Origin: Rhodalgimonas zhirmunskyi
GTDB taxonomy: Bacteria > Pseudomonadota > Alphaproteobacteria > Rhodobacterales > Rhodobacteraceae
Length of the DNA stretch: 64,000 nt
NCBI GenBank assembly: GCA_030848925.1
Contig: JANFFA010000005.1
Location: forward strand, 124,001 to 188,000
Reading direction: 5' to 3'
Under the pieces are notes generated by a model. It saw only the letters and a program-made list of their open reading frames with translations, was not told the origin of the DNA and made no database searches. This document shows positions 34,830-43,880 of the stretch, in pieces. The position numbers and the translations under genes are program-made. Numbering within the stretch: the first letter of the stretch is position 1; each line of letters opens with the position of its first letter.

Positions 34830-36596
34830 ATGACTTACTCAACGACGACGATTTCTTCATGTATCGATGAACTGAACAAAAGCTGGTTCCTGCCTTCAAT
34901 ACAAAGACCATTTGTCTGGGAACCAGACCAAATTATCCGACTTTTTGACTCTCTTCTGAAGGGGCTCCCTATCAGCACATTTCTTGTATGGGCGTTAAAA
35001 AAGGAAACGGCTTCGTCTTGGGATACCTATAAGTTTCTGGAGAACTTTCGGCATGGGGATGTCCACAACGCTCGCGTTGACCTATCTGATCAGGATGTGA
35101 CTCTGGTTCTCGATGGCCAACAACGGTTAACTTCTCTGTTGATCGGTTTTTCGGGCTCCTACACCGTCAAAGCCAAGTACGCGCGAAAGAAAAACATGGA
35201 TGCATGGAGTCAGAAATGGCTCTATCTTGATTTGCTCAAGTCACCCGAAGAGCTTTCATCAGATGAACTGGACAGCGATATTGGCGTAACCTACGGGTTG
35301 GCATTCCATGAGCGAGATCAAAGAGTTTCGCCAGAACACTATTGGTTCAGGATTTCACGAATCCAAAATGTCCGATCCGAGGAGGAATTTGATGCACTCC
35401 ATGAGGACGTTATGCAGTACCTTCCTGCGGGCGCAACGCGAATGGATCGAAAGATCGTCGAGCGAAATCTCGAAAGACTTTGGAAGGTTTTTACAGAAGA
35501 ACCTGTAATCTCCTTTTTTACGGAAACACATCAATCTCTTGATCGTGTGCTTAATATTTTTATTCGAGCTAACGATGCGGGAACAAAATTGTCGAAGTCT
35601 GATTTGCTTATGACTATGGCGACATCGAAATGGCGCGACTACAATGCACGCGATGAAGTTTTTAACTTTGTGGACCAATTAAACGATTGCTTGAAGATGA
35701 AGAACAAGGTGACGAAAGATTTCGTTCTGAAGGCCTGTTTGGTTTTGAACAACTTAGAAGTTGCTTATCGGGTTGACAATTTTACAAACGCCAATCTCGA
35801 AACAATCGAAATATCTTGGCCTTCAATCAAAAAATCACTTACTCGAACACTGGAATTGGTAAACGCCTTTGGAATCGATAAATCAACGCTCACTTCGACC
35901 AATGCACTAATGCCAATCGCGTATTTCCTTCATCGGGTAGATAAAGATCTATTGGGATCCACGCCAGAGGAAACTAGCAATCGGAAATATGTTCATCGTT
36001 TCTTGCTTGGCGCGCTGATTAATGGCGCATTCAGCGGAACATCAGATAGAGCCATTTCCGGATGCCGCGGGGTCTTGCGCGACCATTTGCGTGCGAGTTC
36101 TGATTTTCCGCTGCTCAAGCTCGTGGAAGAGTTGGGAAATCAAGGGCGTTTGGCGACTTTTAATACCGATAATCTACGGAGACTGTTGGATTTGACCTAT
36201 CGCGATAAACGTTGCTTTCTTGGGTTGAGTTTGTTGTATGCTGTCGGGAAGTCAGATGCTGAGCGTATGGACATAGACCACATTATCCCGCAGGCAAAGA
36301 CTGAGCGAAAGGTACTCGAAGGCTTGGGCCTGACTCGGGTGCAAATTGCCGAGATCGAGGAAGCTTCACAAAAACTAGGCAATCTGCAATTGCTCTTGAC
36401 CCGAGAGAACATTGAAAAAAGCGACACGCCTTTCAATCATTGGGTCGAAACCAGAGATGACGACTTTCTTGAACGGCATTGTCTCCCTAGGGATCGTGGT
36501 TTGTGGCGAGTAGAATCACTGCCTGAGTTTGTTGCCGAGCGAGAAAAATTGATTGCTAAGCGCATCAAGCAGACGAGTCCGGCTCTGTCTCTTTAG
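34830..36596 (+). CDS. DUF262-HNH (DUF1524) protein, GmrSD/SspE-like putative anti-phage nuclease
   Basis: A 588-residue single polypeptide. The N-terminal DUF262 (ParB/Srx-like NTPase) domain shows IQRPFVW at residues 24-30 and DGQQRLTSL at 95-103, the two nucleotide-binding signatures of GmrS, SspE and relatives. A helical middle follows. The C-terminal HNH nuclease (DUF1524) shows DIDHIIPQ near 481-488 (His484) and KLGNLQLLL near 515-523 (Asn518). Known relatives cut phage DNA carrying modified cytosines or sense phosphorothioated host DNA. It is visibly richer in A/T than all its neighbours, with many A/T-ending codons, and sits alone between pncB and arfB, so recent transfer is likely. 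No methylase or dnd/ssp gene is in the window. GAGG lies just upstream of the start. Confidence 0.85.
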   Translation: MTYSTTTISSCIDELNKSWFLPSIQRPFVWEPDQIIRLFDSLLKGLPISTFLVWALKKETASSWDTYKFLENFRHGDVHNARVDLSDQDVTLVLDGQQRLTSLLIGFSGSYTVKAKYARKKNMDAWSQKWLYLDLLKSPEELSSDELDSDIGVTYGLAFHERDQRVSPEHYWFRISRIQNVRSEEEFDALHEDVMQYLPAGATRMDRKIVERNLERLWKVFTEEPVISFFTETHQSLDRVLNIFIRANDAGTKLSKSDLLMTMATSKWRDYNARDEVFNFVDQLNDCLKMKNKVTKDFVLKACLVLNNLEVAYRVDNFTNANLETIEISWPSIKKSLTRTLELVNAFGIDKSTLTSTNALMPIAYFLHRVDKDLLGSTPEETSNRKYVHRFLLGALINGAFSGTSDRAISGCRGVLRDHLRASSDFPLLKLVEELGNQGRLATFNTDNLRRLLDLTYRDKRCFLGLSLLYAVGKSDAERMDIDHIIPQAKTERKVLEGLGLTRVQIAEIEEASQKLGNLQLLLTRENIEKSDTPFNHWVETRDDDFLERHCLPRDRGLWRVESLPEFVAEREKLIAKRIKQTSPALSL

Positions 36597-36641
36597 CACT
36601 TTTGGGAGGTCTAGTATTCGTTGGTTGGGATAACGCCCACC

Positions 36642-37055
36642 CTAAACCTTCCCCCGCAACTTCTTCACCTCGCCCCGTTCCTTCTTCGCCTTGATCCGCC
36701 GTTCCTTCGAACCCCGTGTGGGCTTTGTCGGGATGCGCCGTTTGGGCGTGACCAGTGCCTTGCCGATCAACTCGGACAGCCGCTCACGCGCGATGTCGCG
36801 GTTGCGGGCCTGATGGCGGGTTTCGTCGCAGAAGATCACGATCGCGCCGTCCTTGGTCCAGCGGCGTCCGGCTAGCCGTTTCAGCCGCCGTTTCACCGCC
36901 TCGGTCAGGGCGGGGGAGCGTTCGGCCTCGAACCGCAGCTCGACCGCCGTGGACACCTTGTTCACGTTCTGCCCGCCGGGGCCGCTGGCGCGGGTGAACT
37001 GTTCGGTCAGCTCCCAGTCCTCGATTAACACTTTGTCCGTAATTCTTAACGGCAT
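36642..37055 (-). CDS. arfB: Alternative ribosome-rescue factor / peptidyl-tRNA hydrolase
   Basis: A 137-residue YaeJ/ArfB protein. The release-factor GGQ motif is at residues 27-29 (SGPGGQNVNKVST), and the C-terminal tail is rich in Lys/Arg (KAKKERGEVKKLRGK), as needed to sense an empty mRNA channel. It frees ribosomes stalled on non-stop messages. The 332 bp upstream contain a short ORF, alternative hairpins and a terminator that look like an attenuator of this gene. It is convergent with the DUF262 gene (45 bp apart). Confidence 0.94.
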   Translation of the reverse strand: MPLRITDKVLIEDWELTEQFTRASGPGGQNVNKVSTAVELRFEAERSPALTEAVKRRLKRLAGRRWTKDGAIVIFCDETRHQARNRDIARERLSELIGKALVTPKRRIPTKPTRGSKERRIKAKKERGEVKKLRGKV

Positions 37056-37157
37056 CGTCTCGCTTTCATGCCCGACGGTTTGCAGGCGGATGGCATACGT
37101 TTTGCAGACGCCCCGGATCGGCGGTTCGGGCGGACCTTAACGCATCGTGCGGGCATA

Positions 37158-37192
37158 CGAAAAGGGCCGCCCCACAACGGGAAGCGGCCCTT
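37158..37192 (-). terminator. Intrinsic terminator in the arfB leader
   Basis: On the minus strand AAGGGCCGC and GCGGCCCTT form a 9-bp stem with a 13-base loop, followed by TTCG (four U in all from the end of the stem). It lies about 100 bp before arfB and 70 bp after the end of the short leader ORF. On the plus strand no T-run follows. Confidence 0.75.
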
Positions 37193-37200
37193 CGAGATTT

Positions 37201-37330
37201 AAGGAGGTGCATTGGTTAGGTTTGCACCAATTCAGGTTTTTCAACACCCGAGGGCTGCCTCAGGTGTGCGTCCTCCGAACTGTTCCACCGCATTTCTCCA
37301 TGATCCCAATAGACACAGAAGCACCTCCTT
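37201..37330 (-). promoter_or_regulatory. Candidate attenuator/riboregulator with Shine-Dalgarno and perfect anti-Shine-Dalgarno
   Basis: In the minus-strand RNA, AAGGAGGTGC (37330-37321) is a strong ribosome-binding site seven bases before a GTG. An exact complement, GCACCTCCTT, occurs 110 nt downstream (37210-37201), eight bases before the terminator stem. Between them lie a hairpin enclosing the ORF stop (37244-37267) and two mutually exclusive stems, ATTGGT/ACCAAT (37211-37231) and GGTGCA/TGCACC (37206-37228). The competing structures and terminal hairpin have the shape of a translation-sensitive attenuator; a free-standing small RNA is the alternative. Confidence 0.5.
37260..37316 (-). 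CDS. 18-residue leader peptide candidate upstream of arfB
   Basis: GTG TCT ATT GGG ATC ATG opens an 18-codon frame ending in TGA, reading MSIGIMEKCGGTVRRTHT. The ribosome-binding site AAGGAGG at seven-base spacing is the strongest in the neighbourhood. The message contains several codons uncommon in this GC-rich genome (ATT, GGA, ACA, GTT) and a tandem CGG-AGG arginine pair five codons before the stop. The product is too short for a stable protein and is more likely to act in cis, through ribosome position. I know of no named homologue. Confidence 0.5.
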   Translation of the reverse strand: MSIGIMEKCGGTVRRTHT

Positions 37331-37387
37331 TCGTTTTGTTTAACCGTATCCCCAGCCTGCCATGGCTTGTGGATAAGTCAAACAAAA

Positions 37388-38029
37388 TCATGTGGTGCGC
37401 GGTGATAAAAACCCCACGATGATGCGAAAGGGGGCAAGTGCGATCAGCGCGAGGCTCAGCTTCACGAGCCAGTCCGCGAAGGCCAGACTGACCCAAAGCG
37501 GCGCCTCCGGCCCGGCCAGCATGAAGGGCGCAGGCGCCCACGCCCAAGAGATCGCGGCATCCGCATCGGCCCCGAAGCTGAGGAGCGCCGAGAAGCCGAG
37601 CGTGAAGAAAATCGCAGTGTCCAGCGCCGATCCGATCAGCGTCGACACCAGCGGCGCACGCCACCAGCGCCCCTGCCGAAACCGGTTGAACACCGCCACA
37701 TCCGTAAGCTGCGCAACCAAGAACCCCACCCCCGACGCCACCGCAATCCGCAGCGGCACGGCGGCATAGGTGAAGCCATCGCCCTCAAGCATGATCTGGC
37801 TGCCAATCAGCGAGCAGATCACCCCGGTGACGAACCCGGCGACGACAACGCGGCGCGCGGCGGCCACGCCATAAACCCGGTTCATTACGTCAGTGATGAG
37901 AAAGGCCAGCGGATAGGTGAAGGCGCCCCATGTCAGGAGGCCATCAAGGATGAGGAATTGAACGAGGATGTTCGAGGCCACCACGATGGCGGCCATGGCA
38001 AGAATGCCGGGAATATAGGTGCGGTTCAT
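37388..38029 (-). CDS. yhhQ: Queuosine precursor transporter (VUT family, YhhQ-like)
   Basis: A 213-residue membrane protein with about six helices. Family signatures are TYPLAFLITDVMNRVYG (residues 38-54, with the acidic D-x-x-N) and STLIGSALDTAIFF near residue 128. In E. coli YhhQ imports preQ0/preQ1 for queuosine synthesis. No preQ1 riboswitch or que genes are seen nearby. The start has no strong Shine-Dalgarno. The arfB leader begins about 57 bp after its stop, in the same direction, so read-through transcription into that leader is possible. Confidence 0.88.
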   Translation of the reverse strand: MNRTYIPGILAMAAIVVASNILVQFLILDGLLTWGAFTYPLAFLITDVMNRVYGVAAARRVVVAGFVTGVICSLIGSQIMLEGDGFTYAAVPLRIAVASGVGFLVAQLTDVAVFNRFRQGRWWRAPLVSTLIGSALDTAIFFTLGFSALLSFGADADAAISWAWAPAPFMLAGPEAPLWVSLAFADWLVKLSLALIALAPFRIIVGFLSPRTT

Positions 38030-38102
38030 GATCTGATGCCCGTTTTGTCATGGTTGCGGCGACATGGCCCCCGGAATGGGGAACGGGCGGCATTTACGCC
38101 CC

Positions 38103-39032
38103 CTAGCGGGATTTGGCAAGGGTTTCCGGAACCGCGTATTCCACGAACTCGGTGCGCTGGAAGAAACGGTAGTTGTCGTCCGAGATCATGGTCAGGCGAA
38201 TGCGCCCGCCCTGATCGCGCCAAACGGAAAGCCCTTCGAGGTTGTCATGCTGGCCGGTGCTGGTTTGCAAAAGCTCGGTTTCGTGGGTCAGTTTGTCACC
38301 TTCGATCTCGAACCGGCGCACGCGGGTGCGAAAACCGATGCCGGCGAAATCGCGCTCCAGTAGATAGAGCCGCCCGTCCGGCCCGAAATCCGCCCCCACC
38401 GCAAGGAAATTGCCGCGCCGGGGCAGGCGTAGTTTCGCGTCCCAGCTTCCGTTTTTCCAACGATAAAGGGGGAAGGGGCGGGTGATCCGGCCCGAGCGTT
38501 CGGGCAGGGTGTAGAGCGTGCCGCGTGCGTCGATCGCCAGTGCCTCGAGCGAGGAATTGCTTTGCAGTTCCTTGAACCCGGGCGCGCGGGGTAGCCATTC
38601 CGCGGCGCTGTCTGGCGTGGCGTATCGGCCGACGCGATGGGCACCCTCAAACGAGATGTAGAGCGCACCGTCCGGCCCGATGGCCAGCCCTTCGGAATCG
38701 CCGCGAAAGCCGCGCAGCCGCGCTCCGGTTTCGTCCCTTAGGCCATGGATCGGGCCCGCCGTGACGCTGGCGATCATGCCGCCATTGCGCGCGATCCGTC
38801 CGCTGATGACATGCCCGCGATCCGACACGGCGGTAAATTCGCGTCCGTTTTCAGAGAGTTCGAGCGCTGACCAGCCGCCGAAATCCTCGCCCTCCATCCA
38901 CCAACTCCACGAGCCAAGGTAGATGGCCGCGCCCGCGCCACCACTGCGCGCGTGCACGGCCCAGCCAAGGGACATCGCAAGCAGGGCTCCGAACAGCCCG
39001 GTTGTCAGCGCGATTGCAAGACGGCGGCGCAT
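38103..39032 (-). CDS. Exported esterase-like phytase-fold protein
   Basis: A 309-residue protein with an N-terminal signal or anchor helix (residues 5-27). The family motif series is [23 protein letters not shown], then [21 protein letters not shown] and [17 protein letters not shown]; these are beta-propeller blades of the 'esterase-like activity of phytase' family. Catalytic function is unproven in the family. It overlaps mepA by 28 bp and is the last gene of the MFS-mepA-esterase chain. Confidence 0.82.
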   Translation of the reverse strand: MRRRLAIALTTGLFGALLAMSLGWAVHARSGGAGAAIYLGSWSWWMEGEDFGGWSALELSENGREFTAVSDRGHVISGRIARNGGMIASVTAGPIHGLRDETGARLRGFRGDSEGLAIGPDGALYISFEGAHRVGRYATPDSAAEWLPRAPGFKELQSNSSLEALAIDARGTLYTLPERSGRITRPFPLYRWKNGSWDAKLRLPRRGNFLAVGADFGPDGRLYLLERDFAGIGFRTRVRRFEIEGDKLTHETELLQTSTGQHDNLEGLSVWRDQGGRIRLTMISDDNYRFFQRTEFVEYAVPETLAKSR

Positions 39033-39874
39033 TGCTTGGGCAGGTCAGAGAGGACATATTCGCGCCGCTTCTTGGGCTTGGGCGCGTTGGGATCGGGGGG
39101 CGGCGGGTTCAGTATGTTGTTCACCCACTGCTGCGCATCCTTGCAGCCATCGCCAGCGGGCGGCGCGGCCTGATCGACACAGCCCCGCGCGCCGCGCGGA
39201 CATTTTAGCCGGACGTGAAAATGGTAGTGATGCCCCCACCATGGCCGGATCTTGCGGAGCCAGGCACGGTTGCCCTTTTCGTCATTGCACATCCGGACCT
39301 TGGCGCCGGGAAAGACGAAAATCCGCGCGACACGCGGGTCCGAGGCGGCGGCCTTCAGGATCTCGTGATGCTGGCGGGTCCAGCTGTTGTTGGTATAGGC
39401 CCCCTTGGCCCGGCGCAGCGAGATGGACGAGATATTCTCGCGCTGCTTGCGCGACAAGTCGAGGCGCTGGGGTGGCAGCATCCAGATATCGACATCCATG
39501 CCGATCTGGTGGCTGCGGTGCCCCGAAGTCATCGGGCCGCCGCGCGGTTGCGAGATGTCACCGATGTAGAGGCCCTTCCAGCCGGGCTGACGCGCGGCAA
39601 AGGCCGAGAGATCGCGGATGAAGGCGATGGTCGAGGGTTGCCCCCAGTTGCGATTGCGCGACAGGCGCATGGCCTGCCACGTTGGTCCGGTTTCGGGCAG
39701 TTCCACTGCGCCAGCCTGACAGCCCTTGGCATAGCCACCATAGGGGGCGGGCTGCTGGTTCGACGGTGTTTTCTTGGCCCCGAAGAGTTGCTTGGCGAGG
39801 GGTTCGGCGCTGGCTGGCATGGCCAGGCCCAGGCTAAGCAAAACAGCGGTGATAATTACGACGGCGCGGCCCAT
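39005..39874 (-). CDS. mepA: Penicillin-insensitive murein endopeptidase
   Basis: A 289-residue periplasmic LAS metallopeptidase that cuts D-Ala-meso-DAP cross-links in peptidoglycan. The signal peptide ends at MPASAEP. Zinc ligands are in [15 protein letters not shown] (H-x-x-x-x-x-x-D) and [15 protein letters not shown] (H-x-H). Cysteines (KGCQAG, RMCND, LKCPRG, RGCVD, DGCKD) probably form disulfides, as in E. coli MepA. The start at 39874 lies inside the upstream MFS gene (19-bp overlap), and its end overlaps the esterase gene, so all three are co-translated. Confidence 0.93.
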   Translation of the reverse strand: MGRAVVIITAVLLSLGLAMPASAEPLAKQLFGAKKTPSNQQPAPYGGYAKGCQAGAVELPETGPTWQAMRLSRNRNWGQPSTIAFIRDLSAFAARQPGWKGLYIGDISQPRGGPMTSGHRSHQIGMDVDIWMLPPQRLDLSRKQRENISSISLRRAKGAYTNNSWTRQHHEILKAAASDPRVARIFVFPGAKVRMCNDEKGNRAWLRKIRPWWGHHYHFHVRLKCPRGARGCVDQAAPPAGDGCKDAQQWVNNILNPPPPDPNAPKPKKRREYVLSDLPKQCAAVLQSR

Positions 39875-41241
39875 TTGGTGTGATCTCCCTCGGCTTTGAC
39901 CCAGAGTAACAGGATCAGCCCCAGAAGGAACAGCCCGGCGATGGGCAAAATGCCGATCCGCTGACTTCCGCTTATGTCCGAGACCACGGCGATCAACGCG
40001 GGCGCAAGGAAGGTCGTAGCCTTGCCCGAAAGTGCATAGAGGCCGAATGCCTCGGTTATGCGGGCCGGGTTGGATTGCCAGATCACCATTGTACGGCTGG
40101 CCGATTGGATCGCGCCGCCAGCTGCGCCGATCAGCCCGCCACAGATAAAGAAGGCGATGTCGGGCAGTGCGGAGCCTTCGGGCACGGCGAAGCCCAGCAC
40201 GCTTTCCGGAGTGATCAGAACGATGGTAAAGGCCGTCGCCAAGAGTACGATGATACACACGATGATGACTGGTTTTGGCCCGAAGTGCGCATCGGCCTTG
40301 CCGCCCAACCATGCGAAGAACGCGCCGGTCAGCGCGGCAACGATACCGAAAATGCCGATCTTCATGATCGACCAGTTCAAAACCCCCGCCGCGTAGATGC
40401 CGCCGAACGTATAGGTGCCATTGAGCGCATCGCGGTAGAACATCGAAGAGCCGAGATAGGCCAGCAGGCTGCGATGCTTGGGGAGGCTTTTGAGCGTAGT
40501 GGCCAGATCGGACAGTCCCTTGCCGAACTTGTAGGGCACATGGCCCGGCTCGCGCACTTCTTTGACCCACAGGAAGAAGGGAATCATGAAGACCGCATAC
40601 CACGCCGCGGTCAACGGCCCGACGATGCGCGTATCTGCACCCGTCGCCGGGTCGAGGCCGAAGAGGGGCGGAATGCCAAGCATCGTCACGCCCGTCGCGC
40701 CCGCCTGAAAAAACAACAGCATGATCGCCAGCGACACGACGCCGCCGACATATCCGAACCCCCAGCCCGAGCCGGAGATACGGCCCAGATCCTCGCGCGC
40801 GCCCAGTGTGGGCAGGAAGGCGTTGGTGAAGATCGTGGCGAATTCCATCCCGATTAGGCCGATGGCAAAGAAGAAGAGGGTGTAGAGGATGCTGAAATCA
40901 GCCGGCGCCGTGTACCAGAGCGCCGCTGCGCCCACGACGTATAGCGCCGAAAAGACCCAGACCCATGGCATCTTGCGCCCGGTGCTGTCGGCCAGAGCGC
41001 CAAGGATTGGGGCGAGCACGGCGATGAAAAGACCCGCAGCCGTAAGGCCATAGCCCCAGTAAGCCTGTGATTGCGCTTTGGCCAGATCCGAGGCCATGCC
41101 GCCATCAGTCAGCATCGTCGTCACGGTTTTTGAGAAGTAGGGCCCGAAGATAAAGGTGAGCATCAAGGTATTGTAAGGCTGGCTGGCCCAGTCGAAAAAC
41201 CACCACCCCCAGACGCGCTTGCGCGCGGAGACCATCTTCAT
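39856..41241 (-). CDS. MFS transporter, UMF1/Atg22-like
   Basis: A 461-residue protein with about 12 helices. The opening KRVWGWWFFDWASQPYNTL is the hallmark of the UMF1 family (FDWANSAY-like), and GSGWGFGYVGGVVSLA near residue 144 fits as well. Substrates of bacterial members are mostly unknown. The start at 41241 follows GGGGGA by eight bases and fits the family N-terminus; an upstream extension of 31 residues is unlikely. It is the first gene of a chain with mepA and the esterase, which hints at transport of cell-wall breakdown products, an inference from overlap only. Confidence 0.88.
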   Translation of the reverse strand: MKMVSARKRVWGWWFFDWASQPYNTLMLTFIFGPYFSKTVTTMLTDGGMASDLAKAQSQAYWGYGLTAAGLFIAVLAPILGALADSTGRKMPWVWVFSALYVVGAAALWYTAPADFSILYTLFFFAIGLIGMEFATIFTNAFLPTLGAREDLGRISGSGWGFGYVGGVVSLAIMLLFFQAGATGVTMLGIPPLFGLDPATGADTRIVGPLTAAWYAVFMIPFFLWVKEVREPGHVPYKFGKGLSDLATTLKSLPKHRSLLAYLGSSMFYRDALNGTYTFGGIYAAGVLNWSIMKIGIFGIVAALTGAFFAWLGGKADAHFGPKPVIIVCIIVLLATAFTIVLITPESVLGFAVPEGSALPDIAFFICGGLIGAAGGAIQSASRTMVIWQSNPARITEAFGLYALSGKATTFLAPALIAVVSDISGSQRIGILPIAGLFLLGLILLLWVKAEGDHTKWAAPS

Positions 41242-41422
41242 CCGAAATTTCCCCCATTTACTTGGCTCAGTAAGACAAAATTTGTTCCTCGCAAGCAAGA
41301 GTTCTTTGCATGGCAACGAAATCATGCGGCGCAATCAGGATGTGATAAAGCCGCAGGGGTCTTGCCCTTGGGCGGCGCGGCCACTACCTGTGAGGCGGTT
41401 TGGAGTAAGGAAAGACAATAAG

Positions 41423-41707
41423 ATGATGGCACTTTACGGGCCGCTGGCCCTGATCCTGAACGTGGTGTTCTTCATCATGTTGGCCCATATTATCATGAGT
41501 TGGCTGATCAATTTCCAAGTGCTGAACTTGCATCAGCAATTCGTGGCGCAGCTTTGGTATGGACTCAACCGCGTGCTTGAGCCGCTCTATCAGCCGATCC
41601 GCCGCATCCTGCCTGACACCCGCCCGCTCGACCTTGCGCCGCTGGTGATGTTCATCATCGTGATCTCGCTGCGCGATTATATCTTGCCAGAGCTTCTTCT
41701 GCGCTAA
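41423..41707 (+). CDS. YggT family membrane protein
   Basis: A 94-residue protein with two helices (LALILNVVFFIMLAHIIMSWL and the C-terminal LAPLVMFIIVISLRDYIL) and the conserved middle LNRVLEPLYQPIRRILPD that defines YggT proteins. Their role is unclear; links to osmotic tolerance and to envelope/division protein placement have been proposed. AAGGAAAG precedes the start. The recQ gene begins 74 bp later in the same direction. Confidence 0.92.
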   Translation: MMALYGPLALILNVVFFIMLAHIIMSWLINFQVLNLHQQFVAQLWYGLNRVLEPLYQPIRRILPDTRPLDLAPLVMFIIVISLRDYILPELLLR

Positions 41708-41781
41708 TCCGTCCCTTGTTCACCTTTTCTTAAAATGTGATTGTTCTGCTCAAGAGCAGACAGACAAGAAGCAGGAACAAG

Positions 41782-43821
41782 ATGCAGGGCGCTGCCACGC
41801 TTCTGGAAGAGGTATTTGGATTCGACGCCTTCCGCCCCGGGCAGGAGGAGATCGTGACCGCCGTGGCCGGGGGCCAGAATGTGCTGGCCATCATGCCCAC
41901 GGGCGGGGGCAAATCCCTGTGTTTCCAATTGCCCGCGCTGATGCGCGATGGGGTGACGGTGGTCATCTCGCCGTTGATCGCGCTGATGCGCGATCAGGTG
42001 CGGGGCCTGCGCGAGGCGGGGGTTTCGGCGGGTGCGCTGACGTCCGGCAATACGCCGGAAGAAACCGATGCCGTCTGGGAGGCGTTGGAACGCGGCGAGT
42101 TGAAGCTGCTTTACATCGCGCCCGAACGGCTGGCCGCCGGATCGGCGCTGAACATGTTGCGGCGGATCGGGGTAAGCCTGATCGCCGTGGACGAGGCCCA
42201 TTGCGTCAGCCAGTGGGGCCATGATTTCCGCCCCGATTACCTGCGTATCGGTGAATTGCGCCGCGCCTTGAACGTGCCGCTGGCCGCCTTCACCGCCACC
42301 GCCGACCAGGAAACCCGCGACGAGATCGTGACACGGTTGTTCGACGGGGAGCCGCCCGCAAGCTTCCTTCATGGGTTCGATCGGCCCAACATCCACCTCG
42401 CTTTTGAGGCCAAGAATGCCCCGCGCAAACAAATCCTCGGCTTTGCCGAAGCGCGGCGGGGGCAATCGGGTATCGTTTATTGCGGCTCTCGTGCCAAGAC
42501 CGAGGCGATTGCCGCCGCGCTGCGCGAGGAGGGTCACAATGCCGCGCATTATCACGGCGCGATGGACCCGGATGCCCGGCGCCACGTCGAACATCGCTTC
42601 AACACCGAGGATGGCTTGATCGTGGTTGCCACCGTGGCGTTCGGCATGGGGGTCGACAAACCCGATATACGCTGGGTCGCCCATGCCGACCTGCCCAAGA
42701 GCATCGAGTCCTATTACCAAGAGATCGGGCGCGCGGGACGCGACGGCGCACCTGCCGAAACGATGACGCTGTTCGGGCCCGAGGACGTGCGCCTGCGCCG
42801 TAGCCAGATCGACGAGGGCCTCGCGCCGCCCGAACGACAGATGGCCGATCATGGGCGGTTGAACGCGCTTCTGGGCCTTGCCGAGGCGCTGGAATGCCGC
42901 CGTAAAACCTTGCTGGGCTACTTCGGCGAGGACTGCGCGGAATGCGGCAATTGCGACCTGTGCGATAGCCCCGCCGAGACATTCGACGGCACGACGCCGG
43001 TCCGCATGGCGCTTTCGGCGATGCTGCGCACGGGTGAAAGTTTCGGGTCCGGGCATCTGATCGATATCCTGTTGGGCGCCAATACCGACAAGATCCGTCA
43101 GCGCGGTCATGACGGCCTGCCCACCTATGGTGTGGGGCGCGAATACGACAAACGGCAATGGCAGGCGATTTTCCGGCAGATGATGGGGCATGACCTTTGC
43201 CGGCCCGATCCCGAGCGTCATGGTGCGTTGCGGATGACGCCGGCGGCCCATCCGATCCTGCGCGGCGAAGCAGAAATCACCCTGCGTCGCGACAGCATCA
43301 AGGCCGCGCCGTCTCGGCCAACGGTCAAGGCACTGGTGTCGGACGAGGACGCGCCGCTTTTGTCCGCGCTCAAGGCCAAGCGTCGCGCGCTGGCCGAGGC
43401 GCAATCGGTGCCGGCCTATATCATCTTCAATGACAGCACCCTGATCGAGATGGCTGAAACCCGGCCCGGAAGCTTTGACGATATGGCGCGGATCGGGGGC
43501 GTGGGCGCGAAGAAGCTGGAACGCTACGGGCGCGATTTCCTTGAGGTGATCGCGGGCGAAACGCAGGCGCTTCACCCGTCCCGGCGCAAGCTGGCCGGGC
43601 GGGTTTCTGGCGATCTCTATGACATGTTGATGCAGGTGCAGGCCGATCTTACGCGCGGTGCGGACGGGGTGGACAAACCGATGAGCTGTTCGGCCTCGCA
43701 ACTGGCCAAGCTGGCCGAGATGCGTCCTTCGGATCTGAGCGTGATGGAGCGGATATTGGGCGAGCGCCGGGCCGAACGGTTCGGCCCGGCGTTTCTGGAA
43801 ATCCTGCGCGAAGCAGGATAG
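41782..43821 (+). CDS. recQ: ATP-dependent DNA helicase RecQ
   Basis: A 679-residue 3'-5' helicase of recombination and repair. Walker A PTGGGKS lies near residues 39-45 and the DEAHC box near 137-141. RecA-like domain 2 includes YCGSRAKTE and GRAGRDG. The RQC zinc site cysteines are in DCAECGNCDLC near residue 385, and the C-terminal HRDC domain (residues about 520-600) is followed by about 70 extra residues that resemble the HRDC-like tail seen in other alphaproteobacteria. AGGA lies five bases before the ATG. Longer than E. coli RecQ (609). Confidence 0.95.
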   Translation: MQGAATLLEEVFGFDAFRPGQEEIVTAVAGGQNVLAIMPTGGGKSLCFQLPALMRDGVTVVISPLIALMRDQVRGLREAGVSAGALTSGNTPEETDAVWEALERGELKLLYIAPERLAAGSALNMLRRIGVSLIAVDEAHCVSQWGHDFRPDYLRIGELRRALNVPLAAFTATADQETRDEIVTRLFDGEPPASFLHGFDRPNIHLAFEAKNAPRKQILGFAEARRGQSGIVYCGSRAKTEAIAAALREEGHNAAHYHGAMDPDARRHVEHRFNTEDGLIVVATVAFGMGVDKPDIRWVAHADLPKSIESYYQEIGRAGRDGAPAETMTLFGPEDVRLRRSQIDEGLAPPERQMADHGRLNALLGLAEALECRRKTLLGYFGEDCAECGNCDLCDSPAETFDGTTPVRMALSAMLRTGESFGSGHLIDILLGANTDKIRQRGHDGLPTYGVGREYDKRQWQAIFRQMMGHDLCRPDPERHGALRMTPAAHPILRGEAEITLRRDSIKAAPSRPTVKALVSDEDAPLLSALKAKRRALAEAQSVPAYIIFNDSTLIEMAETRPGSFDDMARIGGVGAKKLERYGRDFLEVIAGETQALHPSRRKLAGRVSGDLYDMLMQVQADLTRGADGVDKPMSCSASQLAKLAEMRPSDLSVMERILGERRAERFGPAFLEILREAG

Positions 43822-43880
43822 AGAGGCGGCCCGCCGCGCGGGCGCCGTTGAACTTGGGAAAAAGGGCTTGGGGAAATAGA

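Noticed and set aside
37368-37376. Perfect 9-mer DnaA box (TTATCCACA on the minus strand)
   Set aside because: A single copy with no second box, AT-rich stretch or replication gene; one chance hit is expected in a window of this size.
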